Notes: generated by a model not told the origin, from the sequence alone. A stretch of DNA of 64,000 nucleotides from Tilletia caries (GCA_032718865.1 JALUTQ010000028.1:1116001-1180000); one strand, 5' to 3'; numbered from the stretch's first letter, positions 14,033 through 25,919 are shown. A program made the numbers and translations.

Positions 14033-14066
<34 letters not shown>

Positions 14067-15476
14067 GTCTCTCTGTCCCCCGTCGCTCTCATTCTCGTTC
14101 ACAGTGTACAGTACTAACCACCTATAGTTCTCTGTTCCATCATGCATACATAGCTTACAGTTCTGCTGTGGCAACAGGGCGAGCACGACCGTTCGGCTGC
14201 GAGTGATGTTGCGTCGTCGCTTGATGGGCACTCGGCACGCTCTGGTAGCTGGTTCACAGCCAATGGTTGGACCACTCGTCGTGCTACAGACTACTGTCGT
14301 TGTAGTCGGAGCGAAGCTGGAAGGTGACGCGGTGACGCGGCTGGCGGTGAGGAGCCTGCGCCTTTCGTCCTCACTTGGATGCGGAACACAGGCTGGGTCG
14401 ACAGCATGGGGCGAGGAGTCGGAGGGGGACCAGGCGGACTACTCCTGGCGCGATGAGGCGGGGCAAGTACATAGTCAGGGCTTTGAGTTTTGACCATACG
14501 ACCAGCATGACGTCCAGGGTGGTGTTGCTTTGGGTCCAAGCGTCTCATATGTGAAATATGTGAGACTTGTGAGGCGATGAAGTTGGCGCGGCGCCCAGAG
14601 GCGACGACGACTGCGACAAGGAGAAAAAGTAGCGCGGCGGGTTGGACCGATCGATCGCGGAGCGGGACTGAGCGACTGACTGACATGCTGAACAGCTGAA
14701 CAGCGAGAAATCAGGACCCGCGACTGCAAGTGGCAAGGGGGGATGATCCACAGTCTCGTTAGATGTTTGTCTGTGTGTTACAGCGAATCTGCGGAGAAGA
14801 GCGCTAAAACCTGAGCGATTTTAATGATCAGCAATGCGGTGTTGTATTCTGAGCAGGACCTTGCGTTGTAATCAGGTTTCGTCCCACCAGGATCAGGTTC
14901 CTTTTCCTCTGGCCTGGGGCTGGGGGCGACGAAGTTGACTATTGACTGGGTATGTAATTAGGCGGGGTTACAGCTGGGGTGGAGGGCATTTGTAATGGGA
15001 GGATGAGAAAAAGGTGGCTCCGTGTTGGGACCTTGGCTTTGCGGGCACAGGCGCAGTGCCGTTGTCCCCCCACCTCTGCGATCTCGCATCTCTTTCCGTC
15101 ATATACGAGTGGGAACAAAGTGAAGCGGGTTACAGCTCGGTGTACTCAATAATAATAACAGAGGCGCACATCAGTCCATCCGTCTTCATCGCTTCATCGA
15201 CGACGCGGAGCTCGACGACGACCTCGACCTCGACTTCACTTGACCACTTGAAGGCAGTCCTCCTCCTCCTCTCCTTCCCTCCCCCTCTTCTTCCCTGTGC
15301 TCCCCCCTTCCCTGTCATCAACCTAGCCATCTACCCCTCCTTCGCATTCTTTTGACTTCCCCTCCTTGCGCTCCCAGTATCATCTATCAACTACAGCACT
15401 CACCCCGCCACTGCGCCTCCTCCCCCGACCCCTCTCCCTCAACTCACTTTCACATTCACAGATAACATCAGCAATA
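13972..15476. other. Intergenic DNA with CT microsatellite and CT-rich leader
   Basis: No gene supported. It holds the HSF 3' region, a CT microsatellite, and from about 15250 a strongly pyrimidine-rich stretch running to the next start codon, typical of a fungal promoter or 5' leader. Confidence 0.55.
14032..14077 (+). repeat. (CT)n microsatellite
   Basis: A nearly pure CT run interrupted by a few TTT and GT steps, about 60 bp after the HSF stop codon. Confidence 0.9.
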
Positions 15477-16453
15477 ATGGGTGCTCCACAACGATATGCT
15501 CTCGACGTGCCCGCTCCGGACAGGGAACGTCTGCCTCCCGCAGTCAACCCAATCATCATCCTCGTCCTCCGCTTCCTCTTCACCGCACTCGTCTGCGGGT
15601 TGGCATTGGCAACGGCCATCATGTGCATCCTCGTCGTTGTCTACTACAACGGACACGACCCCATCGTACGGCCATCATGGGGGTCTCTCATCTTCCTCAT
15701 CGTTCTCGGCTTCATGACCTGCATCGCATACTTCAACTACAACATCCTCATGCCCCTCGCCCCCTTCATCAAGTGGGGTGACTTCCTCTACGGGGTCATG
15801 CAGGCACGATGCGAGCTTGTCTTCCAGTTCTCCATGTGCGTCTTCTGGATCTCAGGAGCACTGGCCTACGCTTCAGACTTGCGAGGTTACGAGAACTGTG
15901 TCTGTGAGTGCATTCAGTCACCATCCCTCTCCCATTTTTCAAACATCGGTTCTAACCCAATTCTTCCCCCCTATCAGTCGATGGATACTACCACTACCCC
16001 AAGCCTGCCGACTTCCAGCACGTTTGCGACCTCATCAACTGGGCCGTACCGCTCGCATATGCCACCTTCGGTGCCCAGGCATTCCTCTTCTGCTTTGAGC
16101 TTGCTTTCGGCGCATACACCTTCCTCTACCTCGACCAAGACTCTCTCTCCGAGCCTCACTTCGAGTGGGGTCGCCGCGCCTACAACTTCCGCTACGGAAA
16201 GGGCGATGCTGCCCAGTCCACCCTCCGCGCACGAACAGACCGTCACGGTGACGACCACAACATCGAGACCGCCGGCGAGACTGTGGCAGCCCGCGGTACT
16301 GGTCGACGAGGAGCAGGTTACGGTGCCCCCCAACCCGAGCCGGAGATGGCCCAGCACGCCCCTAGCGGTCTCGGGTCCCGTGGCCGGGCTGGCTACGGTG
16401 CCGACCACCACGATGAGGAGGAGGGCGGATGGCACCTTCGCCAAGAGAACTAG
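15477..16453 (+). CDS. Four-helix membrane protein, MARVEL-like
   Basis: Two exons (15477-15903, 15978-16453) join in frame to 300 residues. There are four hydrophobic segments, at about residues 25-57, 68-88, 112-132 and 170-197. Between the third and fourth is a loop with a conserved-looking Cys and an aromatic FDGYYHYP motif. The C-terminal 90 residues are hydrophilic, charged and Gly/His/Glu-rich and should be cytosolic. Four helices with short loops and a long polar tail match fungal MARVEL-domain proteins, which act in membrane apposition and vesicle traffic. No motif fixes a specific role. The start follows a CT-rich leader. A longer upstream in-frame extension exists but reads as leader sequence. 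Confidence 0.8.
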
Positions 16454-17463
16454 GGGGTTAACCAACTTTTTTCTCTCCATATCCCCCCGCTCGCCTTCCG
16501 TCCCCTCCCGGTGGATTTTTAGGCTCCCCCCATTTTTTTCTCCCTCTCGCTCTCCCTCGCCAAGCTGCTGCCGAACAAGTTGCACTCTCTCCCACACAAC
16601 TCTTACCCCCCAGCCAAGTGTTTTTTATTATTACCGACCTAGGACGGATGGAAATCCAGGTGGATTTAGACATCGGCTTTCGTTCTCCAGCGTCGGCAAG
16701 GAAGTACATCGTGGGCCATAACCTGTCTTTCGTCTTCCACCCTCCTGGCGAAGCCTTTTCCACAATCAAATTCGGATCCACCGCCCTACACCTCACCTCA
16801 ACCTCATCGACAATTACCTCGCCTCACGTCTGTGATCCGAACCCGAACGTCTCTTCGAAATGCCCTCCGGCCTCTGTACTTAGCGTTGCCTCGCTATTGT
16901 TCTGCCTTTTCTTTTTCCCGCTCTCTCTCTCTCACACACACGCACACCTACACGCATCACATTCCTTCTTTGGCTTCTTGGCGGGGTCTTCCCCTCTCTT
17001 CTGTTTTCTTTCAATCCCACCGAAATCTTCGGGATGTCGCAAAACAATCGCAGCTCTTCCTTTCCGTATCGTCCTCGCAATCGTTCCTTATTCATTGCTT
17101 GGTCTCCTTTCACCCATCGGTTCAGGCAGATCTTCCTTGATGTTCAGGCGTTGAGGGGACAGCGGACTCGGCCAGGGCCACAGGCGAGGACGCCCATACA
17201 TCGCTCGAAGTTTTGTCTCGACAATCGACATGTAGACTCGTCCCGTCCCGGCAAACTTGCCGTCGATCGGGCTCATCCACTCACTCGCTCGTTCTCCCTA
17301 ACATGTCCAGCATTCCCGACTGCCAGAGTGAATAGTGAACTCAGCCCAACCTGTTCCGATTTCTGAATAACATAGGTGACTTGCATATTGCATTTTCTAC
17401 TCCCTTTATGTAACATTCACTTCACGCGGCTGTGCACAGACACCGGCGCACTTTCACAGCATT
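16454..17463. other. Intergenic DNA with CT/CA repeats
   Basis: Pyrimidine-rich 3' region of the MARVEL-like gene plus a CT/CA microsatellite near 16920-16955. No gene is supported on either strand. Confidence 0.5.
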
Positions 17464-17690
17464 GTGACCGCCCGGGATGTCCAGTTCCGAGACCCCTCCC
17501 TGCCCCTCAGCGATGTCATGACAAAGAACCTCGTCAATGTGCCCAAAGGTATCACCCTCGAGGAAGCCAACAGCGCGCACCGGGTCGGCATGGGCTCGGG
17601 CGCGGGCTCGATCTGCATCACCCAGGAAGTCATGGCTGTCGGTCGACCAGGGCACGGCTGTCCACGCCGAGTCTGGGGTGCTTCTGGCTA
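17464..17690 (+). pseudogene. IMP dehydrogenase fragment, internally deleted
   Basis: The translation contains two blocks typical of inosine-monophosphate dehydrogenase (purine synthesis). One is a CBS-region stretch (VQFRDPSLPLSDVMTKNLV, then GITLEEAN). The other is the catalytic-loop region (RVGMGSG...SICITQEVMAVGRP). In the real enzyme these are separated by well over a hundred residues; here they abut after GITLEEANSA. Two extra residues sit within the SGSICITQE motif, and after VGRP the frame shifts by one: the expected QGTAVHAE continues in the next frame. There is no start, no upstream N-terminus and no downstream barrel. It is a broken, chimeric remnant touching the 3' end of the opposite-strand HMG gene. 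It could be a deletion derivative of a duplicated copy. Confidence 0.85.
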
Positions 17691-17805
17691 CGAGCCAGAG
17701 CCTGAGTATTGTTGACCTGCAAGGTCCGGTATGTTGCCAGGTGCATCTAGTGATGCGGCTGGTTGTTGCTCCTGATATTGAGCTTGCTGATGATGCTGTT
17801 GGTGG

Positions 17806-17837
<32 letters not shown>

Positions 17838-19634
17838 TTGTTGGTGCTGTTGCTGTTGCTGCGGGTGGTGCTGCTGTTGCTGTTGGTAGTGGTTGTGATG
17901 TTGATGTTGCTGCTGGTAGTGATTTTGATGTTGCTGTTGCTGCTGGTAGTGATTTTGATGTTGCTGTTGCTGCTGGTACTGATTGTGATGTTGCTGTTGC
18001 TGCTGGTACTGATTGTGATGTTGGTGTACTAGAAGAGCCTGAGATTCGTTCGGATGCTGTTGGCTCATGCGGATCTGATTCTGGAAAAAAGACTGCTGTT
18101 GATGCCCTTGACCTTGAACTTGCGGGGCGACCATTCCAGAGCTGTAAGAGCTGTAACTGCTGGAGCTTCGATGACGGCTAGACAGACTCGAGCTTGAGGG
18201 TGAAGGAGCAGCGGCGCTAGCACCCTCCAACAACGGTGCAATGGCCGGCGCCAGCCACTGATCCGGAGGAGAGGTAGTCGAACGACCGTGCCCAAATGAT
18301 GACTGCTCCAAAGGCAGATTCTGCGAATAAGGTGCGGCTAAGCCACTAGCGCTGTGACTCTTTCCGGACACTGTCCGAGCCTCTTGGATGTTCTCTGCCA
18401 GGCATGAAGAGGAAACAGAAAGTGTAAGTCACACTTGCAGACAAGCATTAGCGGTGGACTTTGGAAACTCACGTTGCGGTGCTGTCGGATACGCAGATTG
18501 GCCGCCATAGGACCACAATGGAGGTGTCGGCTTTCCGACCAGTGTTCCGGGCGCGTGCGATGATTGCTCCCCACGCTCCGAGGAAGTCACCAGCGCTGAC
18601 ATGTGCATGGATGGAGCCCTCTCGATGTTTCCGGGCGGAAGTGAGCGCGATGTTGAAGCATCCATCTGCGCCAAGTGAGACTGGCCGGTCCAAGGGGATC
18701 TTTGGCTTCCAGCCATATGATACGTAGGGCCGTAAGGTGGTGCGGACGTGGGCTGATGGAAAGACATCTGATCCTCTCGGCCTAAAGGGAGTGAGGGGCT
18801 CTGAGCCCCAACGGGTCCTTACGACATCGAAGCGTAACCAAAATGGCTCGACTGGGATAGGGGTCCGGACGATGGTTGAGCGAAGCGGCCTTCGCGTGGA
18901 TCATCGGGCGAGTCGATGAAGTGACGGAGGAGCAAAAGCGGGAGAAACAGTCAGCTTGAGCAAGGGATACATAGAGAATCACCTGCGCTGAACAAACCTT
19001 GCTGATCACTTCGCCCAAATCCGTCAGGGTAGGCGTAATCTCCGGGCCGAGAACGAGATCCGTCAGCTGTGTGCGATCGTGGAGCATTGGAGCGACCCTG
19101 TGGGTATACTCCCGACCGATGGTTGGATGCCGCCCAATCCCTCTCGTTGGCCCGATCCTGCGATGTGCTCATTGGCGCTGATTGAAGGGTGCGACTCCGT
19201 GCAAGTTTACGCGGTTGGAATCGATAGCCGGGATGTCGCTGAGAGTGAGCCTCCCTCTCGGCTTTCGCTCTTTCCGCATACCTCTCCTTGATCTCCGGTT
19301 TCTCGTTTTTCCACATCGCAGCAAGATACTTTGATAGGTCTGCCTCCCGCTTCGGCGTGGCTCCAGTACCGAGTAGATGGGTGTGATCGGAGGTTGAGGT
19401 GGTAGAGGAGGAGGATGAGGAGGATGAAGCCGCTGTTGGAAGTAAGCCTTGAAGGAAAGCATCTCGTAGTTCTCTACTCTTTTCGGTTCGGTAGATGATC
19501 CAGGCATTATGCGGCCGTTTGATTCGTTCCGGCCCGGTCGATCGTGGTTCGTTCGTGCCCTCAGCCTCGACCCTGGCTTGCGTATGGCTCGATATTGTAT
19601 ACTCGCCTTGCCAGTCAGGAGGGCCCGCCGCCAT
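17688..19634 (-). CDS. HMG-box (MATA type) protein with Q/H-rich tail
   Basis: A probable nuclear DNA-binding regulator. The first exon (from 19634) encodes an HMG box: RIKRPHNAWIIYRTEKSREL, a Ser/Thr-rich insert of about 30 residues, then DLSKYLAAMWKNEKPEIKER and YAERAKAEREAHSQRHPGYRF. This matches the MATA-HMG group used by fungal mating and pheromone-response factors; an insert between helices 1 and 2 is unusual. At least three introns follow. The middle segment covers roughly 18430-18767. The last exon (about 18395-17688) ends in a long run of Gln and His with Asn-His-Tyr repeats and a TAG at 17688. The splice sites between 18770 and 18990 are ambiguous, so the exact protein is uncertain. 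The box is complete, so it is probably functional. Whether it belongs to a mating pathway is inference. Confidence 0.8.
17806..18030 (-). repeat. Trinucleotide (CAG-type) and 30-bp coding repeats
   Basis: On the minus strand, CAA/CAG runs are interspersed with about 30-bp units that encode histidine, asparagine, tyrosine and glutamine repeats. The tract lies inside the last exon of the HMG-box gene and is expected to vary in length. Confidence 0.85.
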
Positions 19635-20720
19635 AATCTGAAAGGGTTACTTGTCCTGGCGAAAGACTTGACAGTGCGTTGGCTGAGGATAGCCCGGGCT
19701 GAGGAACGCAACGGACGGGAGAGAGAGCCGCGTGTGAACGGAAATAATCACAGAAGATGGTCGATGGTCAAGTGAGTGGGGGCATATCGGAAGAGAAGAT
19801 AGAGAAACGATGTCCTCTCTTGACTGGAGTCGACTTTCAAAGGCATGAAAGCGGGTTGCTCTGCTTCCTCCCTCTGGATCATGCGCCGTGATGACCGATG
19901 ACCCTCGAACAGGCTTAATCGAGGGATTTCACCTACAGGCACTGTGGAGCACTCCATGCCGCGATCCTAACGGCGACCTTGAAGCTTGGACACGGGCTGA
20001 CACGGGTCACAGACTCCACATGTAAGAGGCGAATAATATCCTTGCTGTGCAAGTGAGTCGCAAGTGAGGCGCTGAAGCGTTGAACCGTGGGCATGGGGCG
20101 GGAGGCCGTGAGTGTGAGACGTGAACTGAGATTATGGGGCTTGCTCCTTGGACGCTTATTGGACCTTGGTGGGTTTGGAAGAGTGTGTGCGCGGATCGCA
20201 GTCCTGTACCTGACGCGCCTTAGTTCTTCCCTGCTGCCTGCCTGATATCGATCCTTCTAAACCCATTATTCTTAACAAAAGGAATGACACAAATTGATGT
20301 CTAAGGCCTGCCTCCACTCCTGCCGCACCCGCAGTCCCGCACTACCACAATAGTACTAGTGCACAGACCTGGTTAGATGGTGCTAGTAGAACATGGAAAG
20401 GGACGGTAGTATTCGTTGGCCCCATGTGATATTTCTGTGTATTTTCGCGACGGGGTGAAAAAATGACCGAAGAAAACAGTCAGATGACCACATATCGCAC
20501 GCAGGCAGGGTCTTCAGTACTCGGGCCTCGGGGGTCACATATTTCTCATCCAGGATCACCCGATCCTACCGCGAACGAACCGTCCAGATTAATGGCAATA
20601 GTCTCGGGAAGCCATTTGCATATGTATGTAGTCCCCCTCCGGGAATCGTGACGCGTGACGCGTGACTGCGTGACTATTGAGCATTGACGGTATTGACGTA
20701 TTGACGATTGAGACCAAATT
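19635..20720. other. Intergenic DNA between the HMG gene and the KDZ transposon
   Basis: Presumed promoter of the HMG-box gene. I see no coding signal. ACGCGTGACGCGTGAC tandem steps near 20650 and TATTGACG steps near 20690 are short local repeats just outside the transposon. Confidence 0.5.
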
Positions 20721-20728
20721 CGAAGATC

Positions 20729-20840
20729 CGGTAAGGGCGTGGTTGAAACCTTGTAAAATAACCGGGCAGGAGATGGTGTGAAGGGGGCCACGAGATGGCT
20801 GAGCAGAGGCCAAGAGATGGCGAAGAGCCGGGCACTTCGT
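20729..20840 (+). repeat. Left terminal inverted repeat of the KDZ transposon
   Basis: Matches the right TIR in inverted orientation, about 90% over the inner 85 bp. Flanked on its left by the target duplication CGAAGATC. Confidence 0.82.
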
Positions 20841-20931
20841 GGCATCTGTCACAAAAAAAATCACAACAAAGCCACTCACCGAACAGCCATTTCGCGCAGC
20901 ACACACGCCGTCCATACGCCAGAAAGACAAG

Positions 20932-22553
20932 ATGAGTAGTACAGGCAAGAAGAAGGGTTAGTCACCAGTATCCCCTCCCTTCGATGCGCACAACTTACCG
21001 ATCTTTTGCCTTACAGCACTGCGGGTCTGCAGACGTGGTTGCCTCGACCCCAACGATCCGAAGATGTTGTGTCCACTGCCCTGCTTGCACAATAAGACCA
21101 AACAATGTGAGTACAAGCTGCGCACGCGCTCTGGACATTGTGCAATCTACTCACTCTGTGCGCGTCCTCCTGCAGCATCTTCCAGCAAAACGAATCACAG
21201 CAGCGCCGAGCAGGAGCAGCCGTCTCCTGCGCCTGCCGATGGTAGCCGTCCTGCTGCAGCCAGCGTGCCCAGTCCAGTCGCCACGGCCATTCTCGGCGCT
21301 GCGGGTGCTGCCGGCGCCACTCCTGTCGTTGCTCCTGCTGCCGGTGCAGCTCCTGGTGGTGCTCTTGCTGCCGGCGCTGCTCCTGCTGATGCTCTTGCTG
21401 CCGGCGCTGCTCCTACTGGTGCTCCTGCTGCCGCTGCCAGTGCTGGCGCTGTTGGCGCTGGCGTAGAGCCTGTTCTCGGCCCTGTCGAATCCCCCGGGCC
21501 CGCTCTCGCTGCCGCTATGATGGCCGCAGCAGCAGCAGCAGCCCACATATCGACCGACCGCTCGGAAACTGATATCCGACCTCCTTCACCGTTCATTCTT
21601 CCGGACACGCAGCGCAGCCAGGGTTCAAGCTCTGGAGGGGATGAGAATCAGGGAGGGAGCAACATACAGGCTGATTTGGACGCAATCTCTGGTGAGAAGA
21701 CTGTGAACATCCACGCACTGCTCGTCAATATTAAATGTTACGATATTTCTGGCTCCTTTGTCATCGTCCTTTCAGCTGCATCATCGACCGAGCACGATGC
21801 TGCCCCCAAATCCCAGAGCAAGAAAAGGGCACGCGTCAACCCACGCGCGGAGCCGAAACTCACAGAGCTGAGCAACGTCTGATTTGGCGTGAGTGTGTGC
21901 AGTCATGGATTCGTTGCTGGCCTGCCTCAAGAAGACTTCTTTTGCTCAATTCATGTCCGCCCCGTTTCCACAGTGGACCTGGCTCAGTCGCATGTATATG
22001 CGCTCAAGCATTTTAAGTACGAGAGAAATGCGGACGAAAGGATCAGGGTTATGAAGAGAGGGGCATGGAGGCTGATTGAACAGGTCAGTATAGCTTCCAG
22101 AATTTGTTCTCGAATCCCATGCTGAGCAGGAGCACTGTTGAACCCTCTTCTATCTCTTTTCAGGGCGCCAAGCTGTCCAGACGTACGGACATGGCCGTGG
22201 TCATTGCTCTTGCGCCGTTGGATAATGGCAAAGCCAGCGTTGATGATGTGGTCTATGTAAGCCCGAATCTATGCGACGCTGCGCGGCCAGCATTGCGCGG
22301 AATGGCACAAACGTTTCGGAACGAGTTCACAAAGACGATGCACGGCTACAGAGAGGCAGGGAGAGCGGACGCGGCGCGACAAATGGAGGCAAACAAGAGG
22401 TTGATGGCGGAGAAGGCAGAACTACTGGCACAAAACGCGGAGCTTCAAGCACAAATCCAACGACTTTCTGCTTCGACATCCAGCTCCAACACCCAATCGC
22501 GCAGCGATATCCCTTCCTCTTCCTCCGCGTCCCACTCCAGTTCCGTCGCCTAG
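20932..22553 (+). CDS. KDZ-borne accessory gene: Cys motif, Ala-rich, MADS-like tail
   Basis: I do not recognise this protein. Exons 20932-20956, 21017-21106, 21176-21691 and 21776-21882 join in frame to 245 residues. They encode a lysine-rich start, a cysteine cluster CRRGC...LCPLPC (C-x3-C-x9-C-x3-C), long Ala/Gly/Pro repeats and a basic SKKRAR stretch, ending at TGA 21880-21882. The same frame stays open past the TGA to 22083. After a good intron (22084-22163) it continues to TAG 22551-22553. That part has ERIRVMKRG...GAKLSRRTDMAVVIAL, which by eye resembles a diverged MADS box, followed by a coiled-coil-like helix (MEANKRLMAEKAELLAQNAE). Either one gene is cut by a single nonsense codon, or there are two genes. 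Its TAG overlaps the transposase stop on the other strand. Confidence 0.55.
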
Positions 22554-25500
22554 ACTCGCTTCCGCCGCCGGTTCCAAATCGACAGAAAGACCCGAACCAG
22601 CGCGACCGCATGCTCTTGCTTGCAATAGGAAACCGTCTTCTTGATTCTCGACAGTCCGGAGTTCCCGCACTCGGCTGCCGAAGAGTATAGGTGCTGTAGC
22701 TGAGGATCATTTCGCATGTATGTAGACAGCCTACTGGCTGCCGAGCAATTCGTATGCCCCTTCTCATGCATTTGGTCGACGACAAAGAGTGTGTTCTTGA
22801 AGAACCCAGGTTCCCGCCGCAACGAGTAAGGTCCCAGCTGGCAGGCGAAGTCGTAAACGATGACAGATGGAGGAGACGGCCAGTGGGCAAAGATTGCGGA
22901 GAACACATCGTTCCGACCTTCTGCCTGCGGAATGACATGAAAGCCAACACAGATGCAGTGAGTGCACCAGAGAGCCATCAACCCTCCCGTACGCTGCCGC
23001 TTGACATACTCATCGTAAAACTTCCTGCATTGCACCTCTCCCTCCTGCTTTCCCTCGATCGCCGCCTGCTTCTCCCCTTTCTTCCCATCCTTCCCCTCGT
23101 CCAGTCTCGGGTAGTTGGGTCGGGTTCGACACTGAGGCGCGCCGTACAGCGTCCCGGTGTGCGTGTAGCTGGTCTGCTGAGGGATGGTTGATGAGGGCGG
23201 CGTAGGTTGGGGATCGAGAAGGGAAAGCTGGTAGTCGATTGCATCACTGGTACTGGCCATCAGGAGTTGGAAGCTTTGGACCCACGCCGTGTCGATGAGG
23301 GTCGTTCTGTTGTGCGCAAGTAAAACAAACACATTGCCAAGGAAGGGACAATGACGAGCCAGCGTTGTAGATAGTCGAGCGAAGTGATCATCGGGGGAAG
23401 TGGTGATTGTGAGTGTGCTGATATCGGAGAGTGTTGATTGGCAGACAGGGCGACAAAGCTGCAGAATTCCATCGCTTGCCGCAAACTGAAGCACCGCCTG
23501 CTGGAGCGCCATCTTGAAGATCGAGGGAAGGCTGGTGGTAAGACAAATGTCGAGGAGCAGTTGCTTGAAACGGCCAGCCCAGAGACGCAAAGCGGAGGGG
23601 GGGTGGAGCTCGATGCGTCGATGGCGGAAGTGAACTGTTGAAGGGCTTCAACTTGCTCACTGCTGGAGGCGTCGAATGAAGTCGCTACCAATCGAGCTGC
23701 TGTCCGAGCAGCAGCAGAAGGAAGAAACGGAACAATCGTTCTCTTCCGAGCCTTATCATTGATTGCCGACCCGGGCGTTGTTGGGGGGCAGAGATCGGCG
23801 TGCTTGAGAGCAGCACTGTACGCCAGCACCACTCCATCCGCAATGACGATGGCCGGGGAAGGACCACAGAGGGAGCAGGAAAAGGAAACGTCGAGATGCT
23901 GAAGGGAGACAAACGCAAAGTAAAGTTTGACGAATGTTGTCCTTGCGAGGAACTTTGAGGCCTTGCCGGGTGCGTGTTGCTCGTACGAATGCTGTATGGT
24001 AGAGCAGAAGGCTGTGAAAGGGGTTGGAGACGCAGAAAGCTGAGAGGTGTAAGAGTTGAACACTTCGTGCGCGACAACCACGGAGTTGTTCCAATTGAAA
24101 AGCCCATACTCCGAGAGGTCAGGTCCAATGCTTCTCCTTTCTGGACCACTTCTACAGCTACACTCCTGGGTCTCAATGCTTCTAGCCACTGTTCCGGTGC
24201 TGTAGTAGACCTTACAAGGTCTCATGCGCACCGCAACACCGCTTGCACTGGCTTGACCGCAGTCGCAACGCGCGTGTTGACCGAGCTGAAGAATAGTTGG
24301 GAGAAGATGCCCCTGTACCACTGGAGAAGCAAGCGGCTCGGAGGGGAGACGGCAGAACGGTGGGGGTGGGATAGGCCGATAGGAGCACGGGCGAGCCTGG
24401 ACGTGCGTTTGTAGGCTCTCGATGTCTCGAACGATGTGTTCCAAATCATCTAGAGATCGACACAAAACATGATTGAACCTGTCAGCCTGTCATTCGCGTG
24501 CGGCTGTGCGCATACCGCACAGCGCACTTCCAATGCATCGTCCTGTTCTCATCTACTGAGCACTGACCGATATCATTCTCCAGTGCCTCTTCATCATCTT
24601 CAACACCGTCTTTGCTGCCTAATCCCGTCGTCTCGTTCCAAAAGGCATGGGCACGCTGCCGATGAACGCAGCTTTCCGCTGGCTGTGGAGCTGATGAGCA
24701 ATGAGCGGCCGAGCATGTCCAAAGGCGCACGTTGACCAGGGAGACAACACATCTCTTCCCGTCTTGTCTGCTGGCCGCGATAGTGCTCTTGGTGGAGAGC
24801 ACGGAGAACCAGGCTCGGCGACCTCGTAGGTGTGCTCCAAACTGGATCGCGGTAGGATTGACTACAAATCAGAACAGAAACATGAAGTCAGCATTCTGCT
24901 GACACTTTGAACGCGCGTATCACAGTCTGAGATTGGATCAAGTTCGTACTTCTCTGAGATAAAAGCATTTCGGCTTTGAATGTCTCGCGATGTTTCAACA
25001 GTGCCTCCTTGTGGACGCAATGCATTCCACGGCGCCCATCTGTGCAATCGCACGAGGCCATGTCCTCCGATCCTGTCGTTCCTGTTCCCTCATATAGTGT
25101 GAGGTGGTAGAATTGACCAATCTGAAGAGGGCAAGAGACACATCATTTCTTTTGTCAGTAGCTCGAAGCATCAGTGAATCTGATACGATCGTCATCACTT
25201 CGCACTCGCCTCAGTGAAGCCATTGACCATCCCCTCCACAATCCAAGTACGACTATCAATGCGAGCCATGTACGCTGTGTGCTCGTGAAAGAGCATGCTC
25301 GCGTATTGCATCGAGGTTTGAGCAGAGGTTGGTTCATTGTATTTTTGCTGGGGGAAAGGTCGGGAGCTGGGGAAGGGTCGGGAAATGGATAGCCGTCGCC
25401 AAAGTCGTCGCAGTCCGTTGGCCCAAACGAAAGGCCTTCCCCGTCGTCGCCGGATGGAGGTATCGAAGGCGAGGCCAGAGGCCCGAGGGGATCAGGACGA

Positions 25501-25838
25501 GAATGAAGAGGCTGTGTCTTTCATTTGTCGTTACGTGCTTCTCCTGGGTCGACACGCTCTTCGCGGGCTGTCTGCGCCGCCGCTTCTGTGGTGAAGTTTC
25601 CTGCTTGGAAAACAAAGACGTGGATGTGTCGGGGATGGGAAGTGAAGAGGTGGAAGGTGCTGGAAAAAGGGAGAAGCTCGGATGGCGGAGGAGATGAGTG
25701 CAACGGTGGAGATGAGCTGTAAAGGGGCAAGGTTGTAAGCTCCTGCGGAGGCAAGGGTAGCGTTTGGGGAAGCTGCAGTAGCTGCCTGGTAGTGTCGCGC
25801 CCACGTCTACTCGCGGCATGCGCTGCGTGGGAGCTCAT
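22550..25838 (-). CDS. KDZ transposase with CxC cysteine clusters (frameshifted)
   Basis: DDE-type transposase of the Kyakuja-Dileera-Zisupton superfamily. The probable start is the Met at 25838 (MSSHAAHAAS). CxC-type cysteine clusters follow (CDCTDGRRGMHCVHKE, then CDCGQ...CSCRS and CSLCGPSPAIVIADG). The catalytic part carries VIVYDFACQL (Asp), FVVDQMHEKGHTNCS (Asp) and AECGNSGLSRIKK (Glu), the usual DDE layout. Introns are supported at 24862-24905 and 24450-24567. The splice site near 25190 is not resolved. The frame changes by one base at a run of seven G/C (23597-23603): upstream it reads TPPP, downstream RLWAGRFKQLLLDI. This copy is therefore dead unless the run is a sequencing error. 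The TAG at 22550-22552 overlaps the stop of the convergent gene. Confidence 0.85.
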
Positions 25839-25919
25839 GGTGAACAGGTGTGAGCGGTGATGGAAGCTGGTGGCAAGGATACATTTGCCCTCGTGTTCGT
25901 CTTTTTCAGACTCGAAACC

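Noticed and set aside
16035..16597. Minus-strand Val/Gly-rich ORF
   Set aside because: It lies opposite the second exon of the MARVEL-like gene, whose splicing and hydrophobic segments are convincing.
17763..18032. Leu/Val-rich ORF on the plus strand
   Set aside because: It is the antisense of the CAG-type repeat in the HMG-box gene (CTG/TTG read as leucine).
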